The notes: generated by a model not told the origin, from the sequence alone. A stretch of 64,000 nucleotides of DNA from Colwellia demingiae (GCF_007954275.1 NZ_VOLT01000012.1:1-64000), one strand, 5' to 3'. Positions 36,370 through 45,148 are shown, numbered from the stretch's first letter. Numbers and translations: made by a program.

Positions 36370-36465
36370 TGATGTTTATTGAGCATTCAACTGACGACTA
36401 ATTCGATCCATTACCTATGCCAAGAACCTCATTGCTCAAGCTATCCTTGAGGAGTTGAGCCAGTG
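36370..36465 (-). pseudogene. Decayed 3'-end fragment of a MmcQ/YjbR gene (fragment 0)
   Basis: Aligns with fragment 1 at 38755: a TTTATTGA-CATT--ACT-A-GACTAA pattern, then ATCCAT and GCTCAAGCTATCCTTGA. It carries about 20 bp of extra sequence and many substitutions. The reading frame is lost. It is the most decayed of the four copies and the farthest from the intact gene. Confidence 0.6.
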
Positions 36466-36587
36466 TAAATACCGCGACTCAATAACCTTTTAATCGTTAG
36501 TACTACTTATTAAAACCAATAATATTGGCTTCTGTTACAGCCTTATTAGCTGCAATCATCTATTTTTTATCATTTATTTGGTTACGT

Positions 36588-36614
36588 GTAAAAAGTCAAA
36601 GCGCCTTAAGCGCT
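36588..36614 (-). terminator. Probable terminator of the TDT transporter gene
   Basis: AGCGC/GCGCT stem with a 5-nt loop, followed on the minus strand by a T-rich tract (TTGACTTTTT). About 40 bp beyond the stop. Confidence 0.5.
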
Positions 36615-36651
36615 CTGATTTATTCTTATATTTCTCAAAGTGTTGCTAATC

Positions 36652-37638
36652 TTATACTTGAGCCTTGTTAATGAAACTAGGTGAATAGAAATGTAAATAT
36701 CGCACTGCAACATACATTACAACAATGCTAGCAATAGATAATTCTGCAATGGCTAACAGCTGTATTTGATTAATATACTCAACGGTCATGTTAATACTTT
36801 GCATCCAGTCCATCATTTTAAAAAGTGCCGTTGCGCTAATAACTAAGGGAAAAGTAAAAGCGGCATAACCGGGACTAAAGGGTAAAGTTAATAACTTAAA
36901 TAAAGCTAAGTATGTAACGCTAGTCATCAACACCGCAATACCAAACAATAAAGCAATAATAAGCGGTGATGGACTTGCGGTAACCGTTAAATACCCCGCT
37001 AGAGATAAGCTTGCTGGTGCAGCTAAAATAGCTAACGTTGGCTTAGATGCATCAGGAACTTCATGAGAGAAAATCAAACGATAAATCATCAATGGCAACA
37101 TAACAGCATAAGCCAACATCCCAAAGATTAGCGCTATGTAGGCAACAACCTCTAATTGAGGGTTACCAGAAAAAGATACACAGGCAACAATAATACCTAC
37201 AGGCGGTACAAACCAACTCGGCACCATATGGTGTAATTCAAAAGCTTTAGCGCGGTGATATACAAAGCTCACTAAGAAGACAATGTGTAAACCAACTGCT
37301 AATAACCATAACGCATCTCCTGCTTGAGGGTAAAATTGCCCTAAAGAGTTAGACACTATCATTGTTGCCATTGCAAATGTTGGCACAACACTACCCACAA
37401 CAGGGTGTGCAAGATCTTCTTTTAATGTATGAGATAACAATAAAAATTTTACTGTTAAAATTACCAAAAGCACACTGGCAATAATTGCACCAAACCATTG
37501 TCCGTAGCCATGTAAGTTAGCTATATTTTCCCAGCTCCAGCCTAGACTAGCAATACCAAGTGCTAATCCCGCCATAGGCGCTGGTGCAGTAATTAATTTA
37601 AGTTTCGCTGTGTGTATCATCATTGCCTCACTTAACAC
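36652..37638 (-). CDS. TDT/SLAC1-family membrane transporter (TehA-like)
   Basis: 328 aa with about ten transmembrane helices. LITAPAPMAGLALGIASLGW at the N-terminus, HPVVGSVVPTFAMATMIVS and the C-terminal FSPGYAAFTFPLVISATA match the tellurite-resistance/dicarboxylate transporter family of passive anion channels. Starts at GTG 37638, which has GGAG at proper distance; ATG 37623 or 37620 are alternatives. It is divergent from a LysR gene, probably its regulator. The substrate may be sulfite or another small anion. Confidence 0.9.
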   Translation of the reverse strand: MLSEAMMIHTAKLKLITAPAPMAGLALGIASLGWSWENIANLHGYGQWFGAIIASVLLVILTVKFLLLSHTLKEDLAHPVVGSVVPTFAMATMIVSNSLGQFYPQAGDALWLLAVGLHIVFLVSFVYHRAKAFELHHMVPSWFVPPVGIIVACVSFSGNPQLEVVAYIALIFGMLAYAVMLPLMIYRLIFSHEVPDASKPTLAILAAPASLSLAGYLTVTASPSPLIIALLFGIAVLMTSVTYLALFKLLTLPFSPGYAAFTFPLVISATALFKMMDWMQSINMTVEYINQIQLLAIAELSIASIVVMYVAVRYLHFYSPSFINKAQV

Positions 37639-37820
37639 TCCATCTCCCGTCCCGTTGGACTAAATTTGAAGTTATTTTTATATTAAGTGTATTTTACCCT
37701 TGCATAGCGTTCATTTATATCCAATTATAATGAACAAGGGTTAATAAAAACTAAACGTCTGTGAATAAAAGTAATTCACTTTCACATAAAATATCAAACA
37801 TAAAGTATAAATATAAAACT

Positions 37821-38711
37821 ATGACCACTCACATTTCACTAAAGCAGCTCAATGTGTTTAATTCGATTACTCAGCATAAAACACTCACCCTAGCTGCCGA
37901 AAAACTTTTCCTGTCGAAAGCGGCTGTGAGTATGGCGCTTGCTGAGCTCGAAAAGCAATTAGGACATCCTTTATTCGATAGAGTAAATAATCGGCTTATA
38001 CTTAATCAAGAAGGTAAAATATTATTACCTTTAGCTGATGAATTACTCAGCAGAGCAGACTATATCAATGACTTATTTGAACAAGACCAAGCATTGAATG
38101 GTCAATTAAAATTAGGCAGTAGTAACACTATTGGCAACCACATCAGCCCTTATTTATTGAGTGATTTTAGAGAACAACAGCAACACTTCTCTCAAAGCCT
38201 TTATATTTCAAACTCAACAATTATTTGTCAAAAACTGCTAGATTTTGAGCTTGATCTAGCGCTTATTGAAGGAGAAAACCATCACTCAGATCTAATTTCA
38301 ATACCTTTCAGTCACGATGAGATGTGTATTATTAGTTCAAAAAATCATCCCTTAACAAAACTAAAAAAAATTAAGACAAGTGACTTGGAAAATACTGAAT
38401 GGCTATTAAGGGAATTGGGTTCTGGCTCAAGAGAGTGTTTTATCAATACTTTAGCTCCTGAACTTAAGCGATGGCATTTATCGTTTGAACTTAATACCAC
38501 AGAAGCGCTCATTAACAGTGTATCTGCAGGACTAGGTTTAGGTTGTTTGTCAAAGTTAGCGGCTAAATATGCTATAGAAGCAGGTCGAGTCAGTTTACTC
38601 AAGACCCCCATTGAAATGCCCAGAACCTTTTATTTAGTCATACATAAAAATAAATATCGAAGCCCTCTGATAAAGAGTTTTATGCTTTTTTGTGAAAAGT
38701 GGCAGCAATAG
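37821..38711 (+). CDS. LysR-family transcriptional regulator
   Basis: 296 aa from ATG 37821 (a longer frame from 37761 lacks support). HTH: LKQLNVFNSITQHKTLTLAAEKLFLSKAAVSMALAELE in order. The effector domain includes LRELGSGSRE, seen in CysB/CbbR-like members that control sulfur or anion uptake. The divergent TDT transporter gene is the likely target. The pair stands between YjbR fragments 0 and 1 and may have arrived as one unit. Confidence 0.9.
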   Translation: MTTHISLKQLNVFNSITQHKTLTLAAEKLFLSKAAVSMALAELEKQLGHPLFDRVNNRLILNQEGKILLPLADELLSRADYINDLFEQDQALNGQLKLGSSNTIGNHISPYLLSDFREQQQHFSQSLYISNSTIICQKLLDFELDLALIEGENHHSDLISIPFSHDEMCIISSKNHPLTKLKKIKTSDLENTEWLLRELGSGSRECFINTLAPELKRWHLSFELNTTEALINSVSAGLGLGCLSKLAAKYAIEAGRVSLLKTPIEMPRTFYLVIHKNKYRSPLIKSFMLFCEKWQQ

Positions 38712-39069
38712 AAAAAAGGGTATTTTAATACTCATAAATGCGCAGAGTAGAATGCTAATCTTTATTGAACATTTTACTTAAGACTAACTTAAATAAGTTA
38801 TCCATCATACGCTCAAGCTCTCCTTGGGAAATTGAGCTATCGAGAATGATTGTATTCCATAATCGCTTATTCATATGTAACAACCACCCCCTAAAATACA
38901 AAACTGATTTTTATAAATTTAGTTAGCGCCTAAAAAACCATTGAACAATAATTCTAACCAGAAGCCTTACATTACAGTCTGTGGCTAGTTATATATCAGT
39001 CAGTTGCATAGATCATTTATAGTGTCTATTCTTCCTATTCTCAAAGTTATAATAATAAAAGGCATAGCC
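38712..39069. other. Intergenic region with YjbR fragment 1
   Basis: Apart from the fragment at 38755-38886 there is only AT-rich leader sequence for the amidohydrolase gene, with no clear promoter. Confidence 0.5.
38755..38886 (-). pseudogene. 3'-end fragment of a MmcQ/YjbR gene (fragment 1)
   Basis: On the minus strand ATG 38874 opens MNKRLWNTIILDSSISQGEL and continues with ERMMDNLFKLVLSKM, clearly the C-terminal segment of the gene at 44110. It ends early in FNKD and a stop, so the last ten or so residues are lost. Similarity begins about 12 bp upstream of this ATG, the same break as in fragments 2 and 3. Confidence 0.85.
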
Positions 39070-41154
39070 ATGCACATTAAAATACCGATAAAAACCATCC
39101 ATTCATTTATCTGTGCCTTCGTGCTGATGACCACTTTAGGATGTTCTCAACAGTATGAGCCAGTAAAAACATTACAAGTACCACTTCCTGCGGAAGAAAA
39201 ATTTAGAATGATATTAGGAGGTACTGATGTAGGTGGAATGTTAGTTAATCGCGATGGTGACAATATCAACATCGACTTTTCATTTAGTAATAATGGTCGC
39301 GGTGCTAGCAGCAAAGAAGTTCTAAAGTTATCAGAAACAGGTTTACCAATTGATTGGCGCATTACAGGAAAAACGGTTTTTGGGAATGAGGTTACTGAAC
39401 AGTTTACCCTCCAAGACAATTTGGCGAAATGGCAGAGTTCAACTGAAAGTGGTAATGCCAAATTTAACAACAATGCTTTGTATATTGCACAGAACGCGAG
39501 TCCGTATGCGCTTTACATATACGCTAAAGCCTTGCTAGAACAACCCAGCAAGTCGATATCCGCATTACCTTCTGGCGAACTCACAATCACCCAAGTCGAA
39601 AAAATTGAGCTTAGAGATATTAACGACGCTACGGTCAATGCGACGATTTATGCAATCAACGGCATAGAACTCGACCCTAGCTATATTGCGCTTGATGACA
39701 ACCATCATATGCTTAGTTATTTGTCGCCACGTGCTGTTGTTATTCGTGAAGGATTAGAGAAACAAAATAAGACCTTGAGCGATTTAGCGGCTAGCTTGAA
39801 CGCAAGTCGATTTGAAAAAATAGCGAAGAAAGCGATGCACCACTATGAAAAACCCGTGCGTATTAACAATGTCAGAATATTTGATCCCGTTAACATGCAG
39901 CTCACGGCTTCTAAATCGGTGCTGATTGAAAAGGACAAGATTACGGCTATCGAATCACCAGTCGATATAGCTAAAGACGGAGAAATTCTGATTGATGGTA
40001 ATGGCGGTACATTAATCCCCGGTTTATATGAAATGCATGGCCACATGAGCGATAACGACGCCCTACTTAATGTGATGGCAGGCGTAACCTCATCAAGAGA
40101 CATGGGTAATGAGATAGAATTACTCGATCCTTTAATTGAAAAAATTGAAAGTAATAAAATTATTGGTCCACGCATTACTAAGAGTGGTTTTATAGAAGGT
40201 AAAAGCGAATTTTCCGCTGCCACTGGTGAAATTGCTTCTACTGAGCAAGAAGCCGTTGATCTTGTCAATATGTATGGTGAAAAAGGCGGTTATTTCCAAA
40301 TCAAGATATACAGTTCGATTAATGGAGAGTGGGTGCCAGCTATGGCTAAAGCAGCTAAAAAATACGGTATGCGCGTGACTGGCCATATTCCCGCTTTCTC
40401 AACAGTTGATGAAATGGTCGCTGCCGGCTATGACGAAATCACTCACATTAACCAAGGTATGCTCAGCTGGGTATTAGATAGAGATGAAGATACCCGCACA
40501 CTTTATCGCATTACCGGCATGAAACGTTTTGTCGGCTTGGACCTTACTAGCGAAAAAGTACAGAAGACTTTGAACACCATGGTCGAAAAAAATATAGCTG
40601 TTGATCCCACCATTGTCATTCATGAATTTGGCTTAACGGCTAGAAATGGTGAGACTCGCATTGGCACAAAAGATTATATCGACAATATGCCCGTAGGTGT
40701 TCAAAGAAGTGCGAAAGTCGCCTTATTAAATGTTGCTGATCAGGAAGAAGATGACGCTTACCGACTGGCTTTTGATAAAATTATTGAAACACTCGCATTG
40801 ATGCATAAAAAAGGAATTTTCCTAGTTCCAGGTACCGATCTAGGTGGCGCTTTTGAGCTGCACAGAGAGTTAGAACTATTTAAAAAAATAGGTATGTCTA
40901 ACGCTGAAGTATTGCGCAGAGGTTCGTATGATATGGCCAATTACTTAGGTTATGGTGATCAACTTGGCAGTATTGAAGTAGGCAAACTTGCTGACTTTTT
41001 CTTAGTACCTGGCGACCCAATATCTGAGCTTCGCGCTATCAAGACTGTGTCGATGGTTTCAAAAGGTGGTGTAATTTATTTCCCTAGTGAAGTTTACCCT
41101 GAGTTTGGAATAAAGCCCTTCACGACAATACCCAAGATCGTCGAGAGCAATTAG
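39070..41154 (+). CDS. Lipoprotein amidohydrolase (imidazolonepropionase-like)
   Basis: 694 aa from ATG 39070 (AAAGG upstream). Type II signal with the lipobox TTLGC, so membrane-anchored. An N-terminal beta-rich domain is followed by the amidohydrolase barrel: HGH in YEMHGHMS, lysine in FQIKIYSS, His in TGHIPAF, His in EITHIN and Asp in PGTDLGG. It is paralogous to 23604-25622 along its whole length, including the N-terminal domain, but moderately diverged. It is the cargo between YjbR fragments 1 and 2. Probably a metal-dependent peptidase or amidase of the envelope. Confidence 0.88.
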   Translation: MHIKIPIKTIHSFICAFVLMTTLGCSQQYEPVKTLQVPLPAEEKFRMILGGTDVGGMLVNRDGDNINIDFSFSNNGRGASSKEVLKLSETGLPIDWRITGKTVFGNEVTEQFTLQDNLAKWQSSTESGNAKFNNNALYIAQNASPYALYIYAKALLEQPSKSISALPSGELTITQVEKIELRDINDATVNATIYAINGIELDPSYIALDDNHHMLSYLSPRAVVIREGLEKQNKTLSDLAASLNASRFEKIAKKAMHHYEKPVRINNVRIFDPVNMQLTASKSVLIEKDKITAIESPVDIAKDGEILIDGNGGTLIPGLYEMHGHMSDNDALLNVMAGVTSSRDMGNEIELLDPLIEKIESNKIIGPRITKSGFIEGKSEFSAATGEIASTEQEAVDLVNMYGEKGGYFQIKIYSSINGEWVPAMAKAAKKYGMRVTGHIPAFSTVDEMVAAGYDEITHINQGMLSWVLDRDEDTRTLYRITGMKRFVGLDLTSEKVQKTLNTMVEKNIAVDPTIVIHEFGLTARNGETRIGTKDYIDNMPVGVQRSAKVALLNVADQEEDDAYRLAFDKIIETLALMHKKGIFLVPGTDLGGAFELHRELELFKKIGMSNAEVLRRGSYDMANYLGYGDQLGSIEVGKLADFFLVPGDPISELRAIKTVSMVSKGGVIYFPSEVYPEFGIKPFTTIPKIVESN

Positions 41155-41731
41155 TTTTTGAGAGACTTAACGAACTATTGACCAAATGCTTAAGCGCCCT
41201 ATTAAGGTGGTATTCACCAATACCTTATTCTTTATCATTCGTAAGAGTGTGCGCTTTCAGCATGCTCATACGATAAATAACAAATCAAAGATTCAAAGGT
41301 TATGTACCTAGATGTAAAAGAATTGACTGCTGATCTTTCTTGGTCATTTTACTGACCACTAACTTGAATGAGTTATCCATCATGCGTTCTATCTCACCTT
41401 GTGGGATAGAACCATCAAGAATTACTGTATTCCAGAGTTTTTTATTCATGTGCAACAATCAACCTATAAAATATAGATTAATTTTACTAAAAAGATTCTG
41501 AAATCTGAAAATCCTTCCCCTGTTTTATTTTGGCTATAATTCAGGAAATCGCTCCTTATATTTGAGATATTCTTTACATAGCCAATACCAAAAACATCAT
41601 ATTTACCTACTTCATAATTTCTCTATAGTATAATTAATTAACATGGCTATCAGAGACGTAACATGCTAAAAATAAGCTGTATTACCATGATTTATCACAT
41701 CTATTTATCTAATTATATTTTGGAGAAAAAA
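41155..41731. other. Intergenic region with YjbR fragment 2
   Basis: Contains fragment 2 (41300-41468). The rest is AT-rich; the leader of the carbonic anhydrase has GGAG at 41722-41725. No clear terminator for the amidohydrolase gene. Confidence 0.5.
41300..41468 (-). pseudogene. 3'-end fragment of a MmcQ/YjbR gene (fragment 2)
   Basis: Minus-strand ATG 41449 opens an intact 49-codon frame: MNKKLWNTVILDGSIPQGEI, ERMMDNSFKLVVSKMTKKDQ, QSILLHLGT. This equals the last 49 residues of the intact protein at 44110 with few changes. Similarity stops exactly at the stop codon on one side and 15-20 bp before the ATG on the other. Differences from fragment 3 are mostly synonymous, meaning it was under selection as part of a working gene before being cut off. 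Confidence 0.9.
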
Positions 41732-42477
41732 ATGAAATTTAAATTAGCACACCTAATTATAGCTAGCATGCCGTTTACAGTTATGGCGGGTGATGGAAGT
41801 TGGGGATATACAGGTAAACAGGTAAACAGGCTGCTATTTATTGGGGGGACTTGTCAAGTGAGTATGCTTTATGCAGTAGCGGCGTAAACCAATCTCCAGT
41901 AAATATTGTTACAGATAATGTAATAGAAGCAGACCTACCCCCCCTTGTACTGAATCCTCATATTAGTGAGATTGATATGGTCAATAATGGACATACTATC
42001 CAAGCAAATATCAAAGGTAATAATACATTCACTAACGATGCAGGTAGCTTTAATTTATTACAGTTTCATTTTCATGCACCCAGTGAACATACAATAGATA
42101 GTAAGTCGTTTCCATTAGAAGTACATTTTGTTCATGCTGATCAAGATGCGCGTTTAGCAGTTATTGGAGTAATGTTTGAAGTAGGTAAAAGCAATCCTGA
42201 ACTGGCTCAAATGTGGAAAGACATGCCAGAAGCTAATCAAAGTAAGAAAATGCTCATTAATGCATTAACAAAAGTAAAGTTATTGCCAGAGAAAAAATCT
42301 TATTACCGCCTAAATGGTTCATTGACCACACCGCCTTGTACAGAAGGGGTTAGATGGTTTATTTTAAAGGACACCATCGAAGCTTCTCAAGAACAAATAG
42401 ATAAATTTCATAATGTTATAGGTACTGATACCAACCGCCCAACTCAGCCGATTAATGCCAGAGTAATTTTGCAGTAA
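41732..42477 (+). pseudogene. Alpha-carbonic anhydrase, frameshifted by an 8-bp duplication
   Basis: The frame from ATG 41732 (GGAG upstream) encodes a signal peptide and GDGSWGYTGKQ, then shifts. Taking out one copy of the CAGGTAAA duplication at 41811-41830 joins it to QAAIYWGDLSSEYALCSSG and gives a complete 245-aa alpha-carbonic anhydrase. The zinc histidines lie in QFHFHAPSEH and LEVHFVH, and LNGSLTTPPCTEGV is intact. Periplasmic CO2 hydration would be the role. As written the product is truncated. It is cargo between YjbR fragments 2 and 3. Confidence 0.9.
41811..41830. repeat. 8-bp tandem duplication (CAGGTAAA x 2.5)
   Basis: Two and a half direct copies inside the signal-proximal part of the carbonic anhydrase. 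One copy fewer restores the frame, so it is the inactivating event and could revert by slippage. Confidence 0.92.
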
Positions 42478-42745
42478 CTTAATAGGCTCTTATGTATATG
42501 TAAATACTGTAAAAGGTGAAGTAGTAATCGTGCCGATCCTTTTCCATCGTTTCTCTGAGATATCCAGGTTCAAAATCAACTAAACCTTGTCACTTATTAA
42601 AATATAAATAACGAGGCTTATTATCTAACTTTAAAGGTAAACCTTTTTATTCTCTCTATTACGAGAAAACCAAAAAAATACTAATCCCATACAGAAACCA
42701 TTACTTTTTGTGAAACTAATAATAGTAAAGCTCATCGAATAGAAA

Positions 42746-42915
42746 CTATGTACCTATATGTAAAAGAATTGACTGTTGCTCTTTCTTGGTCATTTTGCTC
42801 ACTACTAGCTTAAACGAGTTATCCATCATGCGCTCAACTTCACCTTGGGGGATTGAGCCATCAAGGATGATCGTATTCCACAATTTTTTGTTCATAAACA
42901 ACAATCAACTTATAA
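42746..42915 (-). pseudogene. 3'-end fragment of a MmcQ/YjbR gene (fragment 3)
   Basis: Minus-strand ATG 42895 opens an intact 49-codon frame (MNKKLWNTIILDGSIPQGEV, ERMMDNSFKLVVSKMTKKEQ, QSILLHIGT) ending in TAG. It breaks at the same places as fragment 2, and the upstream TTATAAGTTGATTGTTG is close to the matching part of fragment 2. Confidence 0.9.
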
Positions 42916-43060
42916 GATTAAAGTCATTTTTTGCCATAAAGCCTGCTTATTTCATCATTCAATATTATAAGTTCTAATACTCACTTTGATATGGAAGCGG
43001 ATCTTACTGATCAGTTTTATACCTTATCTATACGCAAAACTAACTGGCTATTATATTTTT

Positions 43061-43083
43061 AGTGTTCGATTATTTTACAATTT
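43061..43083 (+). promoter_or_regulatory. Candidate activator site upstream of PEP-CTERM gene 2
   Basis: A 23-nt element ending TTTTACAATTT, matching the one at 20193 at about 18 positions and placed 82 bp before the sigma-54-type promoter (83 bp for gene 1). Confidence 0.6.
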
Positions 43084-43142
43084 CATATAGAAAATGATAG
43101 CCTATAAGCTTATCTATATGAATTTACTGATTATTAATATAC

Positions 43143-43158
43143 TGGCCTATTTTTTGCT
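43143..43158 (+). promoter_or_regulatory. Candidate sigma-54 promoter of PEP-CTERM gene 2
   Basis: TGGCCTATTTTTTGCT keeps the invariant GG and GC with correct spacing and misses two constrained positions of the consensus. It is 82 bp upstream of the ATG. Confidence 0.65.
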
Positions 43159-43239
43159 TTTTAATGAGTTAAGTAACAAATTTTAACTTTAAGTATTACC
43201 TTTAAAATTTATTTTTAAAGGGTTTATAAGGAACATCAA

Positions 43240-43842
43240 ATGAAATTTAATTTTTTGAAAATGGCTTGTGCAGTACTTATTTTGACAGTGAGTGGATTGG
43301 CTAATGCAACCTTAATTTTAGAAGGCGGCACTGGTTCAACAGGTGCAGGAAATATCATTCTAAATGGTGGCACTTCAGTTGATGTTGCCCACAGCGCTTA
43401 CTTCGATGGCGCAACGACACCGGCTTCGGATTGGGTCTGGGATTTAGCTAATTCAGATGGCATAGCGAATCCATTGGATTTTACTTTCTCATTTTCACTC
43501 GCAGGCTTTGATGTCTTGACAGCCGAACTCTCTGGTCTTTGGGGTGTTGATAACGTCGGAAGTGTTTTTCTAAATGGGAATTTGATTTCGAGTTTACCTG
43601 ACGTTGTTACAAATAATTTTAATGTTTTACATGCTTTATCAGCAGGGCCTGGGTCGAGTGCTTTTGTTGCTGGCCTTAATGTTCTTTCATTCAATGTAGG
43701 AAATCGCGGTGGACCAGGTGCATTTCGCGCCTCAGTAAAAGTAACTGCGGATGTAAAACCAATACCTGAACCATCAACACTTGCTATTTTTGCATTAGGA
43801 ATGATTGGTTTAGCATCACGTCGATTTAAGAGACAGTCTTAA
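43240..43842 (+). CDS. PEP-CTERM sorting-domain protein
   Basis: 200 aa with AAGGAA before the ATG. Signal peptide 1-23 (ANA-TL), a secreted beta-rich region with many Gly, Ser and Asn, and the sorting tail IPEPSTLAIFALGMIGLASR followed by RFKRQS. It should be handled by an exosortase encoded elsewhere. The middle region shows no recognised domain. It is the cargo nearest the intact YjbR gene. Confidence 0.87.
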   Translation: MKFNFLKMACAVLILTVSGLANATLILEGGTGSTGAGNIILNGGTSVDVAHSAYFDGATTPASDWVWDLANSDGIANPLDFTFSFSLAGFDVLTAELSGLWGVDNVGSVFLNGNLISSLPDVVTNNFNVLHALSAGPGSSAFVAGLNVLSFNVGNRGGPGAFRASVKVTADVKPIPEPSTLAIFALGMIGLASRRFKRQS

Positions 43843-43869
43843 TATAGTTTTTTAATATTTGACTCTAGA

Positions 43870-43898
43870 AAAACATCAATTGTAATGATTGATGTTTT
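43870..43898 (+). terminator. Terminator after PEP-CTERM gene 2
   Basis: An 11-bp stem (AAAACATCAAT/ATTGATGTTTT) with a 7-nt loop, followed by Ts, 28 bp beyond the stop. Confidence 0.85.
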
Positions 43899-44109
43899 TT
43901 TGTATCTAGTGATTGATAATAGAAGTGATTTCTTCACCAAACCATCACTATAGGATAACTACTCCTTTGTTATACGATATGAGTTAAAGTCTTCAGGTAT
44001 TTCAACTGAAAGTTCACACTACTCACGTAGACTTTAGAGTTTTGTGAACAAACATTGATCCTAAAAATGTCCTATTTTAGTGATTAGTAGGCCTTAAAAG
44101 TAAGAAAGC

Positions 44110-44529
44110 TTATGTACCTATATGTAAAAGAATCGATTGCTGATCTTTCTTGGTCATTTTACCAACCACCAACAAATAAGAGTTATCCATCATACGTTCT
44201 ATCTCACCTTGTGGGATAGAGCCATCAAGAATTACTGTATTCCAGAGTTTTTTATTCATGTGATAACCTGGAATAATCGATGGAAATATATCACGTAGCA
44301 TAACGGCTTCATCTGGATCACACTTTAAGTTCATCCACCAGCTTCCCTTCTCTGAAGAAGCAGTTTCATCATCGCCCTTACCCATTTTTCCAATTGCCAG
44401 CGTCGCAAACATTTTATTTTTCACTTTAAATACTTTAACTTCCTCACCAAATGGAAAGTCTAACTTGGCTTCAGGCTTGTTTAGTAAATAGTGCTCGGCT
44501 TGAGTATGATCTAGGCTATCAGTCATCAC
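44110..44529 (-). CDS. MmcQ/YjbR family DNA-binding-like protein (intact copy)
   Basis: 139 aa. The family pattern is clear: KLDFPFGEEVKVFKVKNKMFA, LKCDPDEAVMLRDIFPSIIPGYHMNKKLWNTV, then DGSIPQGEIERMMDNSY. YjbR has a double-wing fold similar to DNA-binding domains; its role is unknown. The last 49 codons recur as fragments at 42746, 41300, 38755 and, decayed, 36370, all beyond its 3' end and in the same orientation. The gene thus looks like the target of repeated insertions. Confidence 0.92.
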   Translation of the reverse strand: MMTDSLDHTQAEHYLLNKPEAKLDFPFGEEVKVFKVKNKMFATLAIGKMGKGDDETASSEKGSWWMNLKCDPDEAVMLRDIFPSIIPGYHMNKKLWNTVILDGSIPQGEIERMMDNSYLLVVGKMTKKDQQSILLHIGT

Positions 44530-44651
44530 TTAATTCCTTAGCTGTTATAGTCCTGACTGATAATTTATCGCAATTCAATAATAGATGAAATATAAATCCC
44601 AGTGTTAGGTTCTTCTATAGTATAAATTCATTTTTTATAGCAGGTGAACTT

Positions 44652-44960
44652 ATGTGTAGTACACCAAAACCAAAGAAAAAAGTTAAAGGTAAAAACTCAA
44701 CCAATGTTGTCAGTATTTTATCTCAGATGGATGCTGAAAAAAGAAAACAGTTTGCTGAACGTGCCAATGAGGCTAGCGAGCGTCGAGAAGTTAAGAAACA
44801 AGAAGCTATATTTCAGCAGGTTCAGTTAAACCTGAATAAAGGTCATGCTTCGCTAAAGATAAGTACCATGACGAGTAAGCCATGGCATTATTGGCTGATA
44901 AGCGCTAGTTTTAGTGAAATATTTCACACGCTATTCCATAAAAAGCAGCCTATAAAATAG
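44652..44960 (+). CDS. Hypothetical basic protein
   Basis: 102 aa. Lys-rich start (CSTPKPKKKVKGK), then a charged helix (MDAEKRKQFAERANEASERREVKKQEAIF). The C-terminal part is W- and F-rich (KPWHYWLISASFSEIFHTLF). No family recognised. The ATG is preceded by AGGTGA. Divergent from the YjbR gene. Confidence 0.6.
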   Translation: MCSTPKPKKKVKGKNSTNVVSILSQMDAEKRKQFAERANEASERREVKKQEAIFQQVQLNLNKGHASLKISTMTSKPWHYWLISASFSEIFHTLFHKKQPIK

Positions 44961-45050
44961 CGGTAAAGTACACTAGCTTTAAAATAGTTAATAACTCTTC
45001 AATGATTAGACTACTTTTACAATGAAATTCTCCCTGTTCACTATACAAAC

Positions 45051-45087
45051 AAAAAAGCCTTTACGTTAAAAAAGTAAAGGCTTTTAT
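45051..45087. terminator. Bidirectional terminator
   Basis: A 12-bp perfect stem (AAAAGCCTTTAC/GTAAAGGCTTTT) with A- and T-runs on the two sides, between the converging hypothetical gene and TonB receptor gene. Confidence 0.9.
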
Positions 45088-45148
45088 AATTTATCTCAGT
45101 CGATTTTGTTAGCTAAATTATTTACATCATCAACTCAATAAAGCGTCA

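Larger units (their letters stand above)
36307..36651. other. Intergenic region with a decayed YjbR 3'-end fragment
   Basis: It holds the decayed fragment at 36370-36465 and the TDT transporter terminator near 36600 (both listed). Nothing else is recognised. Confidence 0.5.
42478..43239. other. Intergenic region with YjbR fragment 3 and the PEP-CTERM gene 2 promoter
   Basis: Holds fragment 3 (42746-42915), the candidate activator site (43061-43083) and the sigma-54 promoter (43143-43158). The part 42478-42740 shows no gene. Confidence 0.6.

Noticed and set aside
39147-40386. Several minus-strand frames of 80-140 codons inside the amidohydrolase gene
   Set aside because: They are shadows of the strongly coding plus strand, with no ribosome-binding sites or family features.
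41732-42477. Programmed frameshifting in the carbonic anhydrase
   Set aside because: The frame change is explained fully by an exact 8-bp tandem duplication; there is no slippery heptamer with a downstream structure.
36370-42915. Integron cassette array with attC sites
   Set aside because: The repeated segments are coding remnants of one gene and lack the attC core motifs and folded symmetry; no integron integrase is present.
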